The notes: generated from the sequence alone by a model not told the origin. Shown: positions 43,226 through 58,580, counted from the stretch's first letter. The stretch is 64,000 nt of DNA from Nemophila menziesii (GCA_029959085.1 JARWIR010000018.1:4216001-4280000), one strand, 5' to 3'. Numbers and translations: made by a program.

Positions 43226-45262
43226 ATATATGATGTTATAAAATAAATAATGTCCGTTAGTATTTTTTACTGAAAACAAAACCGGTCCGAATTGATGGAT
43301 CCTTTTATAACTTTTAAACAAGGCCTAAACCTAGGCCAAGTTCTTTTGGGCCTTTTTTAGTGTTCCCCTGGGTGTAGGTGGGTTGGGCCTTTTCTGATCA
43401 AGCAGGTGTAGGTTATAAAGGAAAAAGAAAGACCTACATCTTTATCATAAACCTTCATTGCCGCATAACAATTCAGCCGCCACACTATTTATGTGTAGGT
43501 TATAAAGGAAAAGAAAAAACCTACATCTTTATCATAGACCTTCATAGCTGAAGAACAATTCAGCAAAACTATTCATGTGTAGCCGCGAGTTTTTGATTGA
43601 TGAAAGCAGATTAAAGGTAAAGAAGAAAACTTTTAACTCAATCTAATTTCAAAAAAACATAGGAAGTGTAATTGATTTCTTTTTTACAATTTACAATTTT
43701 ATGATTTATTTACATTTTTATTTAAGACTATGATGAAGGATCTTCTCCAGATGAATCTTCCATACTTTTCAAGATCATATTCCTTTTAAACATATTCTTT
43801 TATTTAGAGTTTATGTAATTTCCCATCAGGTATACTTTTATTATGAACAATACTTATTTAATGATGAAGAAAACTGAAAATGATATGCAAAATAATGTAC
43901 AAAAAGAAAAGTTAAAATCCATATAGATTTCTTAAATCCTGAATTTCGTCTTCTATTTGTTTTCATTCATTGTAATCTTAATGTAGATGCTAAACTTCTT
44001 CTTTAACTTGTATATTGATTGAATAAAATTAAAATAAAACTTGCTCAACATATTTTTGTGTCTTTTTGTGACATGAACCCAATGTCTTATTCAATGTAAA
44101 ACAATATTTAGTACATTTACAACATCTACTTGTTCCATTTTAAATAACACTAACACTTATTAAAGCATAACACAATGACTATATATATTGCTTGCCAATA
44201 GTAATTAGGTAGTTTATTTAGTGGTAGAATATCCAAAGATTAGATTTGAACATTGAACAAAAAATATATGTTATTTTCTTAGTTGACATCTTAGAAATTA
44301 ACTTTATCTGCTTTAAAGGTAGCATTTAATTTTTCTTGTTTGTAAATCTAAACGCTTAACATAATTGAGATTCGAAACACTTATGCAACATCTTAAGAAC
44401 ATAATGTTATATAATTTTCACTCCAATAATTTATAAATGTTTTATCTATTTTTAACTGTTAATATTTCATCATTTATCAATGCGATTTGTAGAGAGCTAT
44501 TGGATTTAGAGGAAAAAACTAGTTGGTCATTTTGTTTCAATAAAACAAAACATATGCGTAACAACAAATACATAATTGGCAAGAAAGGTATTTACAACAT
44601 ACCTCGATTTTAAGCATTTTATTCCCCTTCTACATACATAGACCATATGGTTATTACATTAGTTGTATCATATAGGTGGTAGTAAAAAAAAAGATAATAT
44701 ATATCTTCTATTTTTTTAGTAATGATTGATTTATGTTTTTACCAAAATGACCTTAGTCTTGCTGACTTTACTGTTTCTAAAATATAAAATCAATTTATCT
44801 AATATTTCTTCTCAAGTTTAAGCACAAAACCATCTATGGAAAATCTAAATTTAGATTTAGATATAATTTCAATTAGTAAAATAAAGTTTTAATTAATTGT
44901 GTTGATTGAATTGAATAACCATTTGAATGTGATCATTACTAAGAAAATATATTAAGTTAACTTAAAGCATATTGTTAAAATATTTGGTTATGCGAATATT
45001 ATTGAATTATATTTTTTTGATTACACTCTGTAGAGTTTATAGTATTTGGAAATCCTTTATATATACATAAATATAATCATGTGCAATCAATAAAACATAA
45101 GTGTGTTAACATGAATATTTGATCAATGTAGAATGGTATGATAAGAAAAGGATAAAAAAAGTTAATATAATATCAATGAAACTGAATAATAAAGCTATAA
45201 ACATGTAGTAATATATCGGTCCTCGGTCTTATAAATTTAACCTTTAAAAGAAAATACTAGGA
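43226..45262. other. Unit 2: AT-rich stretch without a gene
   Basis: Colinear with 29946-31942. It has the 85-bp repeat at 43406-43577 and an extra piece near 43270-43310 (ACCGGTCCGAATTGATGG) that unit 1 lacks and unit 3 has. Confidence 0.5.
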
Positions 45263-45570
45263 ATGGTCATTAAGGAGTGATTGAGACGATTTGATGATCC
45301 GATCCAAATCACTACCCATAAGATATAAACCGGATACAAATAATTGAAACCTCCTTTATTAGCCGGAAATATACATCCTTTAAACCAATCACGTTCTTAT
45401 GTTTGTGATAGCGAAGAAGAGTCAATTCGAACAAAGTCTTTAATGTATCTATCTTTTTACCAACCATATTTTGTAACTTCTTAATCACAACTATCTTGGT
45501 TGTTTCTCTATTTGTAGCAGAACATACTATACCATAAGCTCCTTGTCCAACTAATGTGGCCCATAAGTTT
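45263..45570 (-). pseudogene. Unit 2: captured MAP-kinase fragment (antisense)
   Basis: Same fragment as 31943-32250. One base is lost near 45372 (GAAATATACATCC), adding a frameshift before 'KDVIFPANKGG', so no long frame remains. Confidence 0.75.
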
Positions 45571-45690
45571 TTACTTTGTCTTTAGGTATAAAAATAATAT
45601 ATTATTATATTTGTGTATTTATAGAGGCAGAGGTGTGAAAAAAAAATCCAAATAGATGTAATAATTATAATGATTTTTAAATATTTTATT

Positions 45691-48250
45691 TTGTGATTTC
45701 AATGTAGGATTAGGGATGACAACAATTTTACAGTTAAATATATTAAAATTTTCTAAATAATACCAAACATATATGAAAACAATTTAAAAATATATATAAA
45801 ATTTGATTGGTTTTTGATTAAATTGAAAATTTGTTATAAAATCTAACATTTGAATTTTATTTTATTGTATGAATATATTTTTTACCTATATTATCATAAA
45901 TAACCATCTGTTACACTTTTCAAAGTCATAAACTAATCTTTTTAACGATGGTCATAGACTTTTCAATTTTGCTTTTTTACCGTAATCATTGTGACCATAG
46001 AGATATGTTCTGAATACCCCCATAAATTTATTAAAATTTTGATATATGTTTTTTGAGTTTTTATGTAAATTATCTGACTAATTTTTATGTTTGAGAGTTT
46101 TTAACTACTTGGTTACTACATTGCTTGGTCATTTATGTTTCAAGATAATTATAAGTTTGATATCTTGTATTAATTAGATATTTTTTGTTTTAAAGTTTTT
46201 ATTTTATAAATGATATTATTAGTAGTTAATTTAGATTCTTGTCGCAAAATTAATAAAGAAAGTAAAAAGTACCAACATTAGTTATGGAAGATTAAACAAT
46301 AACAAAGTTTAAAATATAATAGGTTAAGTAGTCAGTTTGAAATATAAAAAATCAAATAATCATTAAATAACAAACTTAAGAATGTTAAAGATACACTTTG
46401 AATCACAATAACGATTTATTTTATTTACCTATTAGATAATTATGTGAAACAGATCTACATTATCTAAATCATGCATAATATCTTATTATTTCATAAATAT
46501 AATGCAAAACATGTAATTGACATCACATATACACCTGTTTCGCGCATGATGGATTGATTAACATAGAACGTCACATTGTTTATCGTATTTAACACGTGTA
46601 ACCTAAACTGATCAACATAGTGGAATATGCACGCAAAGTTTATTGACATAGTCGAACCGTGCACGCCAATTTGATCAAGGCTGTCAAATGATGTACAATG
46701 CATTGTTCAAACCATAGAAATATTCACATCAGATTGATTTACATAGTCGAAACGTGCACGACACATTGATCGACATGATTGAAACATGCACGATACATTG
46801 ATTAACAGAGTAGGATCAACTCTAAAAAATATTACTAAAATGTCTGTTTTCATGTTATTATATTGGCCTAACACAGTAATTTTACAAATATTTTTAAGAC
46901 TTGGTTCCACTACGTTAATCAATTTGTCGTACACGTTTCAAGTATGTCGATCAATGTGTCATGAATATTTCGACTATGTGAATCAATATGATAAGAATAT
47001 TTCTATGGTTTTGAACAATGTATCGTACATCGTGTGACATCGTTGATCAATCTGTCGTGCATGGTTCAACTATATCAACCAACTTTGTGTGTGATCAGTT
47101 TAGGTTACACGTGTAGAACACGACAAACAATGTGATGTTCTATGATAATCAATCCATCGTGCGTGAAATAGGTGTATATGTGATATCAATTACATGTTTT
47201 ACATTATACTTATGAAATAATAAATATTAAACGTGATTTGGATAGAATAGATTTATTTCACATAATTATCTAATAGGTAATTAAATCATTATTATGATTC
47301 AAAGTGTATCTTTAACAATCTTAAGTTTGTTATTTTATGATTATTCGATTTTTCTTTTTTCAAAGTGATTAGTTAACCTATTATATTTTCGAACGTTGTA
47401 ATTGTTTAATCTTCCATAAATAATTTTTGTACCTTTTTTCTTTATTTGTTAATTTAGTAAAAAGTGTAAATAACTACTACTAGTATATTTTATAAAATAA
47501 TTATTTTAAAACAGTAGGTATCTAAGTAATACAAGATATTGAACTTATAAATATCTTGAATCATGAATGACATGTAATGTAGTGATCAAGTAGTTATAAA
47601 CTCTCAAACATAAAAATTAGTAAGATAATTTACACAAAAAATTAAATATGTTATCCAAACCCAAAATAAAGAATTTCACAATTTTTTCAAATTATAGGAG
47701 TACTTAGAACATATCTATATGGTCAGGTTTGTCACCTATCCCATTTAGTGATGGAAATGGTTACGATAAAAAACCAAAACTGATGGTAGATAAATTGACT
47801 AAAATCGATTTTATATCCGTTGTTAAAATTATTACCTTATCCCTTTAAAAATTGTAACAGATGGTTAAACCTGGTAGGTTGTGGTTTTAAATTAAAATAA
47901 AATGAAAAAATCGAAAACCATCTATATCATCTATAAGTTCATAATTTATATAAACTATGTAAAAAATATATATTAAAATAAAGATCAAATATTAGATTAA
48001 ACCAACTAAATAACAAATATCTAATTTAATTAAAACTCAATAAATTTTGCATATATGTTAAAAAATTCAGATATGTTTGGTATTATTTCAGAAATTTTTC
48101 ATATATTTATGGAGTTATAAATTTTTTATGGTTAAAAATCGCAAAACCTTTCTAAATTTGTTTAGGATTTTTAATAAAATAAATGGTTATAGTTATTTTT
48201 TTTAATTTTTTTAAACAATTGGCATCCCTAATCCCACCATGAAATCACAA
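45691..48250. repeat. Unit 2: foldback palindrome of about 2.56 kb
   Basis: Same ends and centre (about 46850-46869) as in unit 1. Its right arm keeps TTAGGTTACACGTGT (about 47099), which unit 1 has partly lost. Confidence 0.75.
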
Positions 48251-48556
48251 TAAACATATGGAAAGTTCTTTTATAACTACCTCCATGTTTTTGACTTGAA
48301 AAAGTAATTGCTTAATTATTCTAATAAGATGTTTTTGTTAATATGATTAATTCAGGTGACAATATCTTTTATAGTTATATTTTATTCTTTAGGGAATAAA
48401 TATTTTCTCTCTATGTTAAAAAAGGAACAGTTTAATTTTATTTGTCTTTTATATATTTAACTGCCTTTTTTGAATTTCCTTTCCTTTCTTACGTGACTCC
48501 GACTGCCTCATGGGCCACCATAGCGCCGCCGCCAGCTCTAGTCGATTCTGGGGAAG
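48251..48556 (+). other. Unit 2: sequence between foldback and LTR
   Basis: Colinear with 34935-35241. No gene. Confidence 0.5.
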
Positions 48557-50133
48557 TGATGTCTCCCATTTTATTCTAAATATAAGCCCTTAGTTACATC
48601 ATTTTAGGTAAATATTAGACTTGTATGCTTATTTCGTTATATTATATTTTCTCCCCTTGGAATTATGATATTTCATTTCTAGAGCTTTTGTGCGGTAATT
48701 TGTTTGTTTTTAGTGCAAAGTTCATAGGTCCATGGATGCTATGGAGCACTAATACAAGGATGAGAATTTAGAATTATAGTCTTAGATCAAGTAGAGTAGT
48801 CAAAAGAAAGAAAAGATTTCCCAAAGAGATAACTAAAAGAGATTAATTTGGAAGGTTGTTACTAATTGCTAATTTTGAGCCACTTATCCACTTAGCCACT
48901 TAGCCACTAATTCAGCCTTAAAATCCTGAAATAAGGAAGCTACATTTTTGAGTTAGGAAGATTTGGGGACTGAAATCAGGTGATTTGGAGTTGAGACGCA
49001 AAAGTTACGGTCGTTTTAATAACAATTGTACATAAGTTATGGGATTCATGGGATGGACTTGGGCTTTTTATAATTTAACTTATTATTTAAAAAAAACCCC
49101 AATCTGACTCTGCTACTGTAAATAGGTCTTATGACCTCCTTTTTAGAAACATGTCATTACATTTTTATTCCACGCAAAATTACAAGTCAGAGTAGAAGGT
49201 AGAAGAGGAAGGTAGAGCTGGAGAATTCATATTCCTCCATTAACAGCCAAATCCAACGCCTCAATTAGGCTTTCTATTCTACTTCTGAAATTTAGAATAA
49301 TTTCTTTATTCTTTTATTTCAGTTTTTCTTTCGAACATTAGTTAAATTATTCAGTACTTGAGAATCGTAAATAACGGGTCGAAACCCTAGTTAATTAACT
49401 TCTATTTTTAAATTTGGGATTTTACGATTTAATCTGAGTTGGGAATTTATTATTGAATATTATGTTGAGATTGTTTATTATTTTTTTATGATCAATTAGA
49501 AATAAGTTTTAGTAATTAGGCTATTCACTTTAGTTGCGAAGTGATCATCCGACCGGGGAGGGGGGGTTTGATTACAGAATTAGGTAATATCTGTGTGATG
49601 TTCGTTATTGACCGACATGCTTGACTAATCACATAGCCAAGGAGGTAAGGATCTTCACATTTGTAAGTAAAGTTGCTACGTTAGAGGGGCTTGTCTTACC
49701 GTATGATAGATCCTAGGTCCACCCGACAGGAGGCTAGGAGATATTAGAGGTCCCGACTAATAATTATATGACAATTCTACCCTTAAACGAAATAGTAATT
49801 TTATTAACTTAGGTGAATTCCCTTGCGAGACTCAAGTACATCTCTCATTCTTGCGTCCAACCTTATTTACTTGCATGATTTCTTTTAGTTAATACTTTAA
49901 GCACTTTACTTTATTGCATCTTTAATCCTTAGACAAAACCAAACAAAAATCTTATCATTTTATTTTTCTGTTTAACAATTAATTCTACTATTCCGACTAA
50001 TACTAATGTTATAACTAGCCGTCTCTGAGAAAAAATTCATATTATTTACACGTTAATCAGAACGACTCATGCACTTGCAGGTAGTGTCCCTCTCATTTAG
50101 GGTGGTCATTTTATCACACACCAGGAGACACCA
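48557..50133 (+). repeat. Array LTR 2 (1577 bp)
   Basis: TGATGTCTCCC to GACACCA. It lacks 13 bases near 48618 present in LTRs 1 and 3, lost between two AGACTT copies. Confidence 0.85.
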
Positions 50134-50139
50134 AGTTTT

Positions 50140-50157
50140 TGGCGCCGCTGTCGGGGA
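50140..50157 (+). other. Unit 3 primer-binding site
   Basis: TGGCGCCGCTGTCGGGGA, six bases after the LTR end. Confidence 0.85.
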
Positions 50158-50367
50158 CGGTAGCGTGTGACCCTGGTGTTAATCCTATAGTTGTTTAATT
50201 GTTATTTTTATTTTTCAGTTTTACGCTTTTTTTTGTTATTCCTTTCTCAGGTTTTACAGGTTTGCTGTATGCTCGATAACCTCGAGATATTAGTCAGACT
50301 TCAAAACAAAAGAAAGAAAGAAGAAAAGAAGCAAATGTGAAGGAAAAGAGATTAGCCAGAAAAGCAT

Positions 50368-52110
50368 AAATGGATAATGTTGATAATCGTGATCCAACAA
50401 TCAGAATCAAGCATTCCTACTCCACATGTAGGACGAACTCAACCTCAAGTCTTTTATGACCCATGGTTCATACAAGGTCCTGAACAAATTCAATAGCTCT
50501 TGGTGTTGGTCCTCCATATATTAATGTCCCAAGATATAGAACAGATTCGGGTATGTTAGCTCAATTCCAAAACTTTGGAAATTTTCGTGGAGCAGGTGGA
50601 GATGACGCAATTCGTGCAGTATAGAAATTTATGCAAATATATGATGCGTATATAACGCAAGGTGTAACAAGAGAACATATGTATTATGCAAATTTCAGAT
50701 TTTTTGTGATAAACGCAGCGACTGTATGGCATGATTCACAAGAACCCGGATCAATCACGAATTGGGATGAGCTACAAACTGCGTTATTTGATCGTTATTA
50801 TACGAGAAACATGAGATTGAATGCACAAATCGAGTTAACATCATTTGAACAAGATTAAGGTGAATCTGTAGGCAATTGTTTGACAAGATTGTAACTCGTT
50901 TGAGAAGAGTTCCAGATCATGGTCTTTCAGAAGAGTAACAAATGTCGATATTTTACAAAGGTCTTGAGGGACGCTTAAGGAAATATTTATACTTACTTTG
51001 TGGTGGGGAGTCTTACAGGTAACTCCAGCCAATGCTAAAATTATTTTGAATAGAACAGTGAAGAGTGAGTTGGGTTAGAATACTATGAGAGCATTTATCC
51101 GAGGTACATGTTATAAAGAGAGTAGTGCTGGAATTGATGAGAAATTATCTTCATTATAGAATAGATTGAAGAACACATTGGTGCCACAACTGAAATAGTT
51201 TACTTTAGCTGTTAAAGAAGGTTTTTTAGGTAGGAGAGCTGATGTTAATGTGAGACAAGAAATATATGGGTGTTCGAACTGTGGTCTACAAGATCATGAT
51301 TTGGCACTGTTTCCAACCGAGGGAACTATAATTCAGGTGGTCAAGGTTATCAACCGAATAGAAACCATCCGGTTTTCCAATATTCGAATCCAAGTGGGGT
51401 CGCAAATCCGACATACTCATATCAACCGCGTCCCCAAGGTAAAAAACTATCGACCAAGACCACAAGACAACTACCAAGAGGGACAAAATTACTGAAATCA
51501 AGATCAGAGGCAACCATCTTAAGACACCTTTACCGATGCTTTTAATCAGAAAGCTATACCTTCTTAACCTCAAGAAGGTGCGTTAGATGTTCAACAAAGT
51601 TTACATGCTCTAATTACTATGCAAGCAAAAACGTAAATAGATAAGCAAGCATCTATCGCCGCATTCAAAATGTTAGAAAATCAAATAGCTCAGATGGCGA
51701 ATCAATTGAATAAGAGTTCACAAGGGAAACTCCCAAGTGACACTAAGGATCCGAAGCAAAGAGAAGATTGTAATGCTATAGCGCTCAATATCGGTAAGAA
51801 TTCAACCACATCCTTTTCCTGCTATGAAAGAAGAAGAAACGACTGTGAAAGAGAAAACGGTAAAAGATGTGGTGGAGAAAGAAGGAGAACCAAAGTTGAA
51901 GAGGTGGAAGTTGAGAAAACTCTGGAAAAAAAAAATTAAGATGTTATAGAGAATCATCCTCTTCCACCCTTTCCCTCATGAGTTCAGAAGAAGGGAGATA
52001 TGGATGATTATCAAAGATTCATGAAAGTGGTGAGAACTCTTAACATTAATATACCATTCTTAGATTCCTTTGAAGATGTACTGAAATATGTGAAATTCCC
52101 GAAGAGGGCT
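50368..52110 (+). pseudogene. gag: Unit 3: gag
   Basis: Same pieces as unit 2, with the shared TAG (50622) and TAA (50856). The knuckle 'CSNCGLQDHDLALF' (51271-51312) has the same Cys-to-Phe change. The 'GKLPSDTKDPKQRED' region lies near 51723. Confidence 0.8.
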
Positions 52111-52151
52111 ATCACCACAAAAGACCATATCTAGAGAATAAAATAATAGGA

Positions 52152-52615
52152 TTGCTAGAAGAGTGTAGTGTCATATGCCAAAGTAAGTTGTCACCTAAAC
52201 TATTTGATCTTGGGAGTTTCACAACTCCTATTTCTATTGGTAATGAGTGGCAAGGGAAACGTTTATGCGATTTGGGTGCGAGTATTAATCTCATGCCCAA
52301 CTCAATTTTTGAGAAGTTGAGATATAAAATGCAAGACCAACCTCTATGGTCTTGCAAATGGCTTACAAATCTCTCGCACATCGAGAGGGACAAATAGAAG
52401 ATGTCCTTGTCAAGGCAGGTACGTTAATTTTTCTCGTTGATATTGTTATACTTGAATATGAAGCGGATAGGAATGTCCCCATTATTTTGGGAAGAACATT
52501 CCTAGCCACGAGGCATACTCTTGTCGATGTAGAAAATGGAGAATTAACCATTTGTATTCAAGACGAGGAGGTAAAGTTCAATGTGTTTAGGGTAATGAAG
52601 TTTCCAATTTCTTAG
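52152..52615 (+). pseudogene. pol: Unit 3: aspartic protease
   Basis: 'CDLGASINLMP' and, after the same frameshift as in unit 2, 'VPIILGRTFLA'. It stops at TAG 52613. Confidence 0.75.
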
Positions 52616-52627
52616 GAGGATTGTTTC

Positions 52628-54570
52628 CGAGTGGATGTAATTGTCCAAGCCATGAAAAAGGTATTTAATGATATTAATTTTGATGATGACTTGTAGGCAG
52701 CCCTAACACTTGACTTACCTGAGCTAATGTAAGAGCTTGCCAAAACAGTGGCAGCTCTGAATTCTTAATATCCAAGGCATAGGCATTTAGCCTATGAACC
52801 GGTGAGAGAACATGTGGAGGTTATACCTAAAAAACAACCATCTATGGAATCTCCCCCACAATTAGAAGAGAATCTGCTTCCGTCACACTTGAGGTATGCT
52901 TATTTGGTAACTAATAACACTTTACCTGTTATTGTTTCAATTACTTTAATAGATCCTTAAGCAGACAAAATGTTGCGTTTTCTAAGAGCTAATAAGGAGG
53001 CAATTGAATGGAATATTGCCGACATCAAAGATATTAGTCCTTCTGTTTGCCAACACAAAATTATTTTGGAAGATACAGGTGCACGATCAGTTGAAGGGCA
53101 AAGAAGATTGATGCCAGCTATGAAGGAAGTAGTGAAGAAATAAGTTATCAAATTGTTAGATGCGAGAATAAATTTTCCCATTGCTAGTAGCGAGTGGGTG
53201 AGTCCGGTTCAATGTGTACCAATGAAGGGTGGTATTATTACAATCATGATTGAACAGAATAGAGCCATTTCTTCAAGAACCGTGATTGGTTGGAGGGTGT
53301 GTATGGATTATCGTAAGTTGAAAAAGGCCACCAGAAAAGATCATTCTCCCCTTCCGTTTATAGATCAGATGTTAGAAAAGTTGGCTGGAAAAGAGTACTA
53401 TTGTTTCATAGATGGCTACTCTGGATATAATAAGATTTATGTAGACCCAGTGGATCAACACCAAACAACCATTACATGTCCTTTTGGCACTTTTTCTTTC
53501 CAAAGGATGTCATTTAAATTATTTAATGCACATGCTACTTTCCATAGATTCATGATGGCAATCTTCTAGGACAGGATTAATAATTTCCTTGAGGAATATA
53601 TGAATGACTTGTTTATGTGTTTGGTGATAACTTTGATGAGTGTTTACAGAATCTAGAGAAGGTGTTAATTAGATGCAAGGAAATCTAATTTGATTTTGAA
53701 CTGGGAGAAGTGTCATTTCATGGTTCGTGAGGGTATAGTGTTGGGACACAAGGTTTCAAGTTCAGGTTTAGAAGTTGATCTTGCAAAGATTGATGATTTC
53801 TCTAAGATCGCTAAGCCATTGTGTAACTTACTCGAGAAGGATACCAAATTCTTTTTTGATGAGGCTTGCATGGCGGCATTCAAAGAGATCAAGGAGAAGC
53901 TTATATCCGCATCTATTATATTAGCTCCTGATTTGAAAATTCTGCTTCAAGTTATCTGTGATGCTAGTGATCTTGCTATGGGCGCTGTTTTGGGATAGAG
54001 AAAGGATAAGGTATTTCATTATATCTACTATGCGGGTAAGACTTTCACAAGTGCTAAAATTAATTATATTGTAACTGAGAAAGAGATATTAGATGTCGTG
54101 TATGCATTTGACAAGTTTCCTTCCTATCTTCTTGGGGAGAAAGTCGTTTTGAATACTGATCATTCCGTTATCAAATACCTTATGGAGAAGAAAGATGCAA
54201 AGCCGCGTTTGATCAGATGGGTATTGTTGTTACAAGAGTTTGACTTAGAGATTCGAGATCAAAGGGTTTTGATAATTAGGTTGTAGATCATTTGTCGCGT
54301 CTTGAAGGTTCCGAGTTTAATAACGGGGCCGAGTTGGTCGAAGAAGAGTTTCCTGATGAGAGTCTATTTTCGATATACAATACTGATACTCCTTGGTACG
54401 TAGATATAGTAAATCTCATTGTTAGTGGTTCTTTTCCTGAAAGAGCTACCTCACAAGAGAGGAAGAGATTAATGCATCGAAAAAATCGATTCTTCTGGGA
54501 GGATCCTTTCCTCTACAAAACATGTGGTGATTAGATGGTGAGAACATGCATACTTGAGAGAATATTGTAA
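52628..54570 (+). pseudogene. pol: Unit 3: RT and RNase H, integrase truncated
   Basis: Same layout as unit 2. The active site is YMND (AAT at 53603-53605), the 29-codon deletion is at 53781-53800, and TAG lies at 53996. One extra stop occurs in the linker (TAA near 52957). '[15 protein letters not shown]' here keeps the Gly that unit 2 has changed to Cys. Confidence 0.8.
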
Positions 54571-54587
54571 TGCATTTGGTTAACGAA

Positions 54588-56550
54588 TTAATTTACACAA
54601 GTCGCCTATTTTTTCTGTAAAAATACCCCTAAGTCGGTGAAAATGAAAATTTCTCAACGTTTGTATATTGGAATTACCAATGATTTGGGTAATTATTTAG
54701 GGGTTTTAACCATTAAAAGTGCTAATAGTGAAAATCTTAATTATATTAAAGAAATATTATTGGCTAAGTCACGTAGTTGGGTTGAAATGTTACTTTCGGA
54801 AGGTGGGAAAGAAATCCTTATTAAAGTTGTCTATAAGAAATTCTTAACTACGCGATGTCTATTTGTGAATTCCCGAACATTTTATGCAAAACATTATTGA
54901 GTATTGTGGCTAATTTATGTCGGATGTGGGGAACAAAAAGAAAATTCACTTGGTTAATTTGAAGAAATTGTCAAGATCGAGAAGAATTGAAAGATTGGGG
55001 TTTAGATAATTTTATAAAATGAATATTCTATTTGGCTAATTAGGCATGGAGTTTGTTGAATAATCAGAACTCCTTTGCCTACAAAACTTTTAAAGACATT
55101 TATTTCCCTAATTGCGGTTTGTGGGATACAAAACATTAAAATAGAAAATTATGGAGTTAAGCAAGTTTCTTTAAGGGTCTTCAGTTTCATAAAAAGCATA
55201 TGATTTGGCAAATCAGAAATGGAAAAAGTATACATATTTGGAGTCATTGTTGGCTTAGTAAAATTGTCATTTTAGATAAACCAAGCGATTGTTGTTGAAT
55301 CGTGATACGGTTGGAAGAATGAACTTGTTTATGATTTATTAACTCAAATTTTTGCTCAGTTTATAGTAATATTTCCGAGATGTTAGATTAATGATGAGGA
55401 TAAAATTATTTGGCCTTATAGCAAAAATGGTGAATATTCAACCAAATCAGGGTATCATATACTTGTTAATGACGAGGTAGCAGCTGAGACTCAGACTTTC
55501 AATCTGGGTGAGACTAGAAATAATTGTATTTGAGATATTAGATGGATGAATAACGTTCCTACTAGGATTTAAAAAATGTGCTAGAGAGTTTGTAACAATG
55601 CAATTCCGGTCAAAAATAATGTTACGAAGAAAAATGTGTTCACAATGAAGTTTGTTAATAGTGTGAACTAGATAAGGAGGACATGAATCATCTTATTCTT
55701 AAATGTCCTTTCAGTATGAAGTGTGGGCTTTGACACCATTACAAATCAAGATTGATAAATATTTGAATGAAATTTTTTCTGATTGGTTTATAAAAGTAAT
55801 CAAGGAATATTCTAAAATTGGATGGGCAGTCAAGATTGTGACAGGTTATATTCTTATCATAATGTGGAACTTATGGAAAGAAAGAATGAAGTGTTTTCAT
55901 GAAGGTAGGGAATGGTGCGCCTGCAATATCTTAGATAAATCCAAAGAAACTTGTTTCTAGACATTGTAGACCATGCAATGATTGGGAGAAAAATCTTTTT
56001 GAAAAAAGGGCGAGTGGTTAACATGGTCAAAGTAATAACCCTACGATGGAGGATGATACTGATATAGTCTGGATGTGTGATGTTTTTTTAAGGCAAATGA
56101 AGAACCTACTGCTATTGTCACAATTGGTATTGATAAAGATGAAAAAATTAATAGGAAGGTTAATATCATATGTAAGGTCAATAGAGTGATTTATGGAGAA
56201 GTTTGGGCCTTAATTATGGTCATAAGGTCGTGTTAAGACCTTTTTGAGTTAGAGAGTCTCTTTTTACTCTGACAATCTTGAATTAGTTCAAGAAATCTTG
56301 GGTTTAACAGAATTTCATTGGAGTCTTGAACCTATTCATTCGGAAATTAGAAAATAGTTAAATCAGTCTTCTAGTTGGAAAGTTGTCCATACTGAAAGAA
56401 GATATAACTCTACAGCGGATGCACTAGCTAAGTGCACTAGAAGGAATATTTATTTATCTAACTGGAGGGACTATTCTCTTATTGCTTCTAATACATTTTT
56501 TACTAATCTTTGTAATACCTATAGATAGTTTCGGTGGTTTTTGTTGACAA
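54588..56550 (+). pseudogene. Unit 3: LINE (L1-like) fragment
   Basis: Same fragment as in units 1 and 2. The RNase H end 'VVHTERRYNSTADALAKC' is followed by the stop after 'NLCNTYR'. Confidence 0.75.
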
Positions 56551-58580
56551 AAAAAATAGGGAGGTTATATATGATGTTATAAAATAAATAGTGTCCGTTA
56601 GTATTTTTTACTGAAAACAAAACCGGTCCGATTTGATGGATCCTTTTATAACTTTTAAACAAGGCCTAAACCTAGTCCAAGTTCTTTTGGGCCTTTTTTA
56701 GTGTTCCCCTGAGTAGGTGGGTTGGGCCTTTTCTGATCAAGCAGGTGTAGGTTATAAAGGAAAAGGAAATACCTACATCTTTATCATAAACCTTCATTGC
56801 CGCATAACAATTCAGCCGCCACACTATTTATGTGTAGGTTATAAAGGAAAAGAAAAAACCTACAACTTTATCATAAACATTCATAGCTGAAGAACAATTC
56901 AGCAAAACTATTCATGTGTAGCCGCGAGTTTTTGATTGAAGAAAGCAGATTAAAGGTAAAGAAAAAAACTTTTAACTCAAGCAAATTTCAAAACCACATA
57001 GCAAGTGTAATCGATTTCTTTTTTACAATTTACAATTTTATGATTTATTTACATTTTTATTTAAGACTATGATGAAGGATCTTCTCTTGATGAGTCTTCC
57101 ATACTTTTCAAGATTATGTTCCTTTTAAACATATTCCCTTATTTAGAGTTTATGTAATTTCCCATAAGGTATACTTTTATTATGAACAATACTTATTTAA
57201 TGATGAAGAAAACTGGAAATGATATGCAAAATAATGTACAAAAAGAAAAGTTAAAATCCATATAGATCTCTTAAATCCTGAATTTCGTCTTCTATTTGTT
57301 TTCATTTGTTGTAATCTTAATTTAGATGCTAAACTTCTTCTTTAACTTGTATATTAATTGAATGAAATTATAATAAAACTTGCTCAACATATTTTTGTGT
57401 CTTTTTGTGACATGAACCCAATGCCTTATTTAATGTAAACCAATATTTAGTAAATTTACAACATCTACTTGTTCCATTTTAAATTACACTAACACTTATT
57501 AAAGCATAACACAATGACTATATTTATTGCTTGCCAATAGTAATTAGGTAGTTTATTTAGTGGTAGAATATCCAAAGATTAGATTTGAACATTGAACAAA
57601 AAATATATATTATTTTCTTAGTTGACATCTTAGAAAATAACTTTATCTGCTTTACAGGTAGCATTTAATTTTTCTCGTTTCTAAATCCAAACGATTAACA
57701 TAATTGAGATTCGAAACACTTATGCAACATCTTAAGAACATAATGTTATATAATTTACGCTCCAATAATTTATAAATGTTTTATCTATTTTTAACTGTTA
57801 AGATTTCATCATTTATCAATGCGATTTGTAGAGAGCTATTGGATTTAGAGGAAAAAACTAGTTGGTCATTTTGTTTTAATAAAAAGAAACATATGCGTAA
57901 CAACAAATACATAATTGGCAAGAAAAGTATTTACAACATACCTCGATTTTAAGCATTTTTATTCCCCTTCTACATACATAGACTATATGGTTATTACATT
58001 AGTTGTATCATATAGGTGGTATTAAAAAAAGATAATATATATCATCTATTATTTTAGTAATGATTGATTTAAGTTTTTACCAAAATGACCTTAGTCTTGC
58101 TGACTTTACTGTTTCTAAAATATATAATCAATTTATCTAATATTTCTTCTCAAGTTTAAGCACAAAACCATCTATGGAAAATCTAAATTTAGTAAAATAA
58201 AGTTTTAATTAATTGTGTTGATTGAATTGAATAACCATTTGAATGTGATCATTATTAAGAAAATATATTAAGTTAATTTAAAGCATATTGTTAAATTTTT
58301 GTGTTATGCGAATATTTTTGAATTATAATTTTTCGATTACACTCTGTAGTGTTTATAGTATTTGGAAATCCTTTATATATACATAAATATAATCATGTGC
58401 AATCAATAAACATAAGTGTCTCAACATGAATATTTGATCAATGTAGAATGGTATGATAAGAAAAGGATAAAAAACAGTTAATATAATATCAATGAAACTG
58501 AATAATAAAGCTAAAAACATGTAGTAATATATCGGTCCTCGATCTTATAAACTTAACCTTGAAAAGAAAATACTAGGAAT
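56551..58580. other. Unit 3: AT-rich stretch without a gene
   Basis: Colinear with 29946-31942. The 85-bp repeat is at 56745-56916. No coding sequence. Confidence 0.5.
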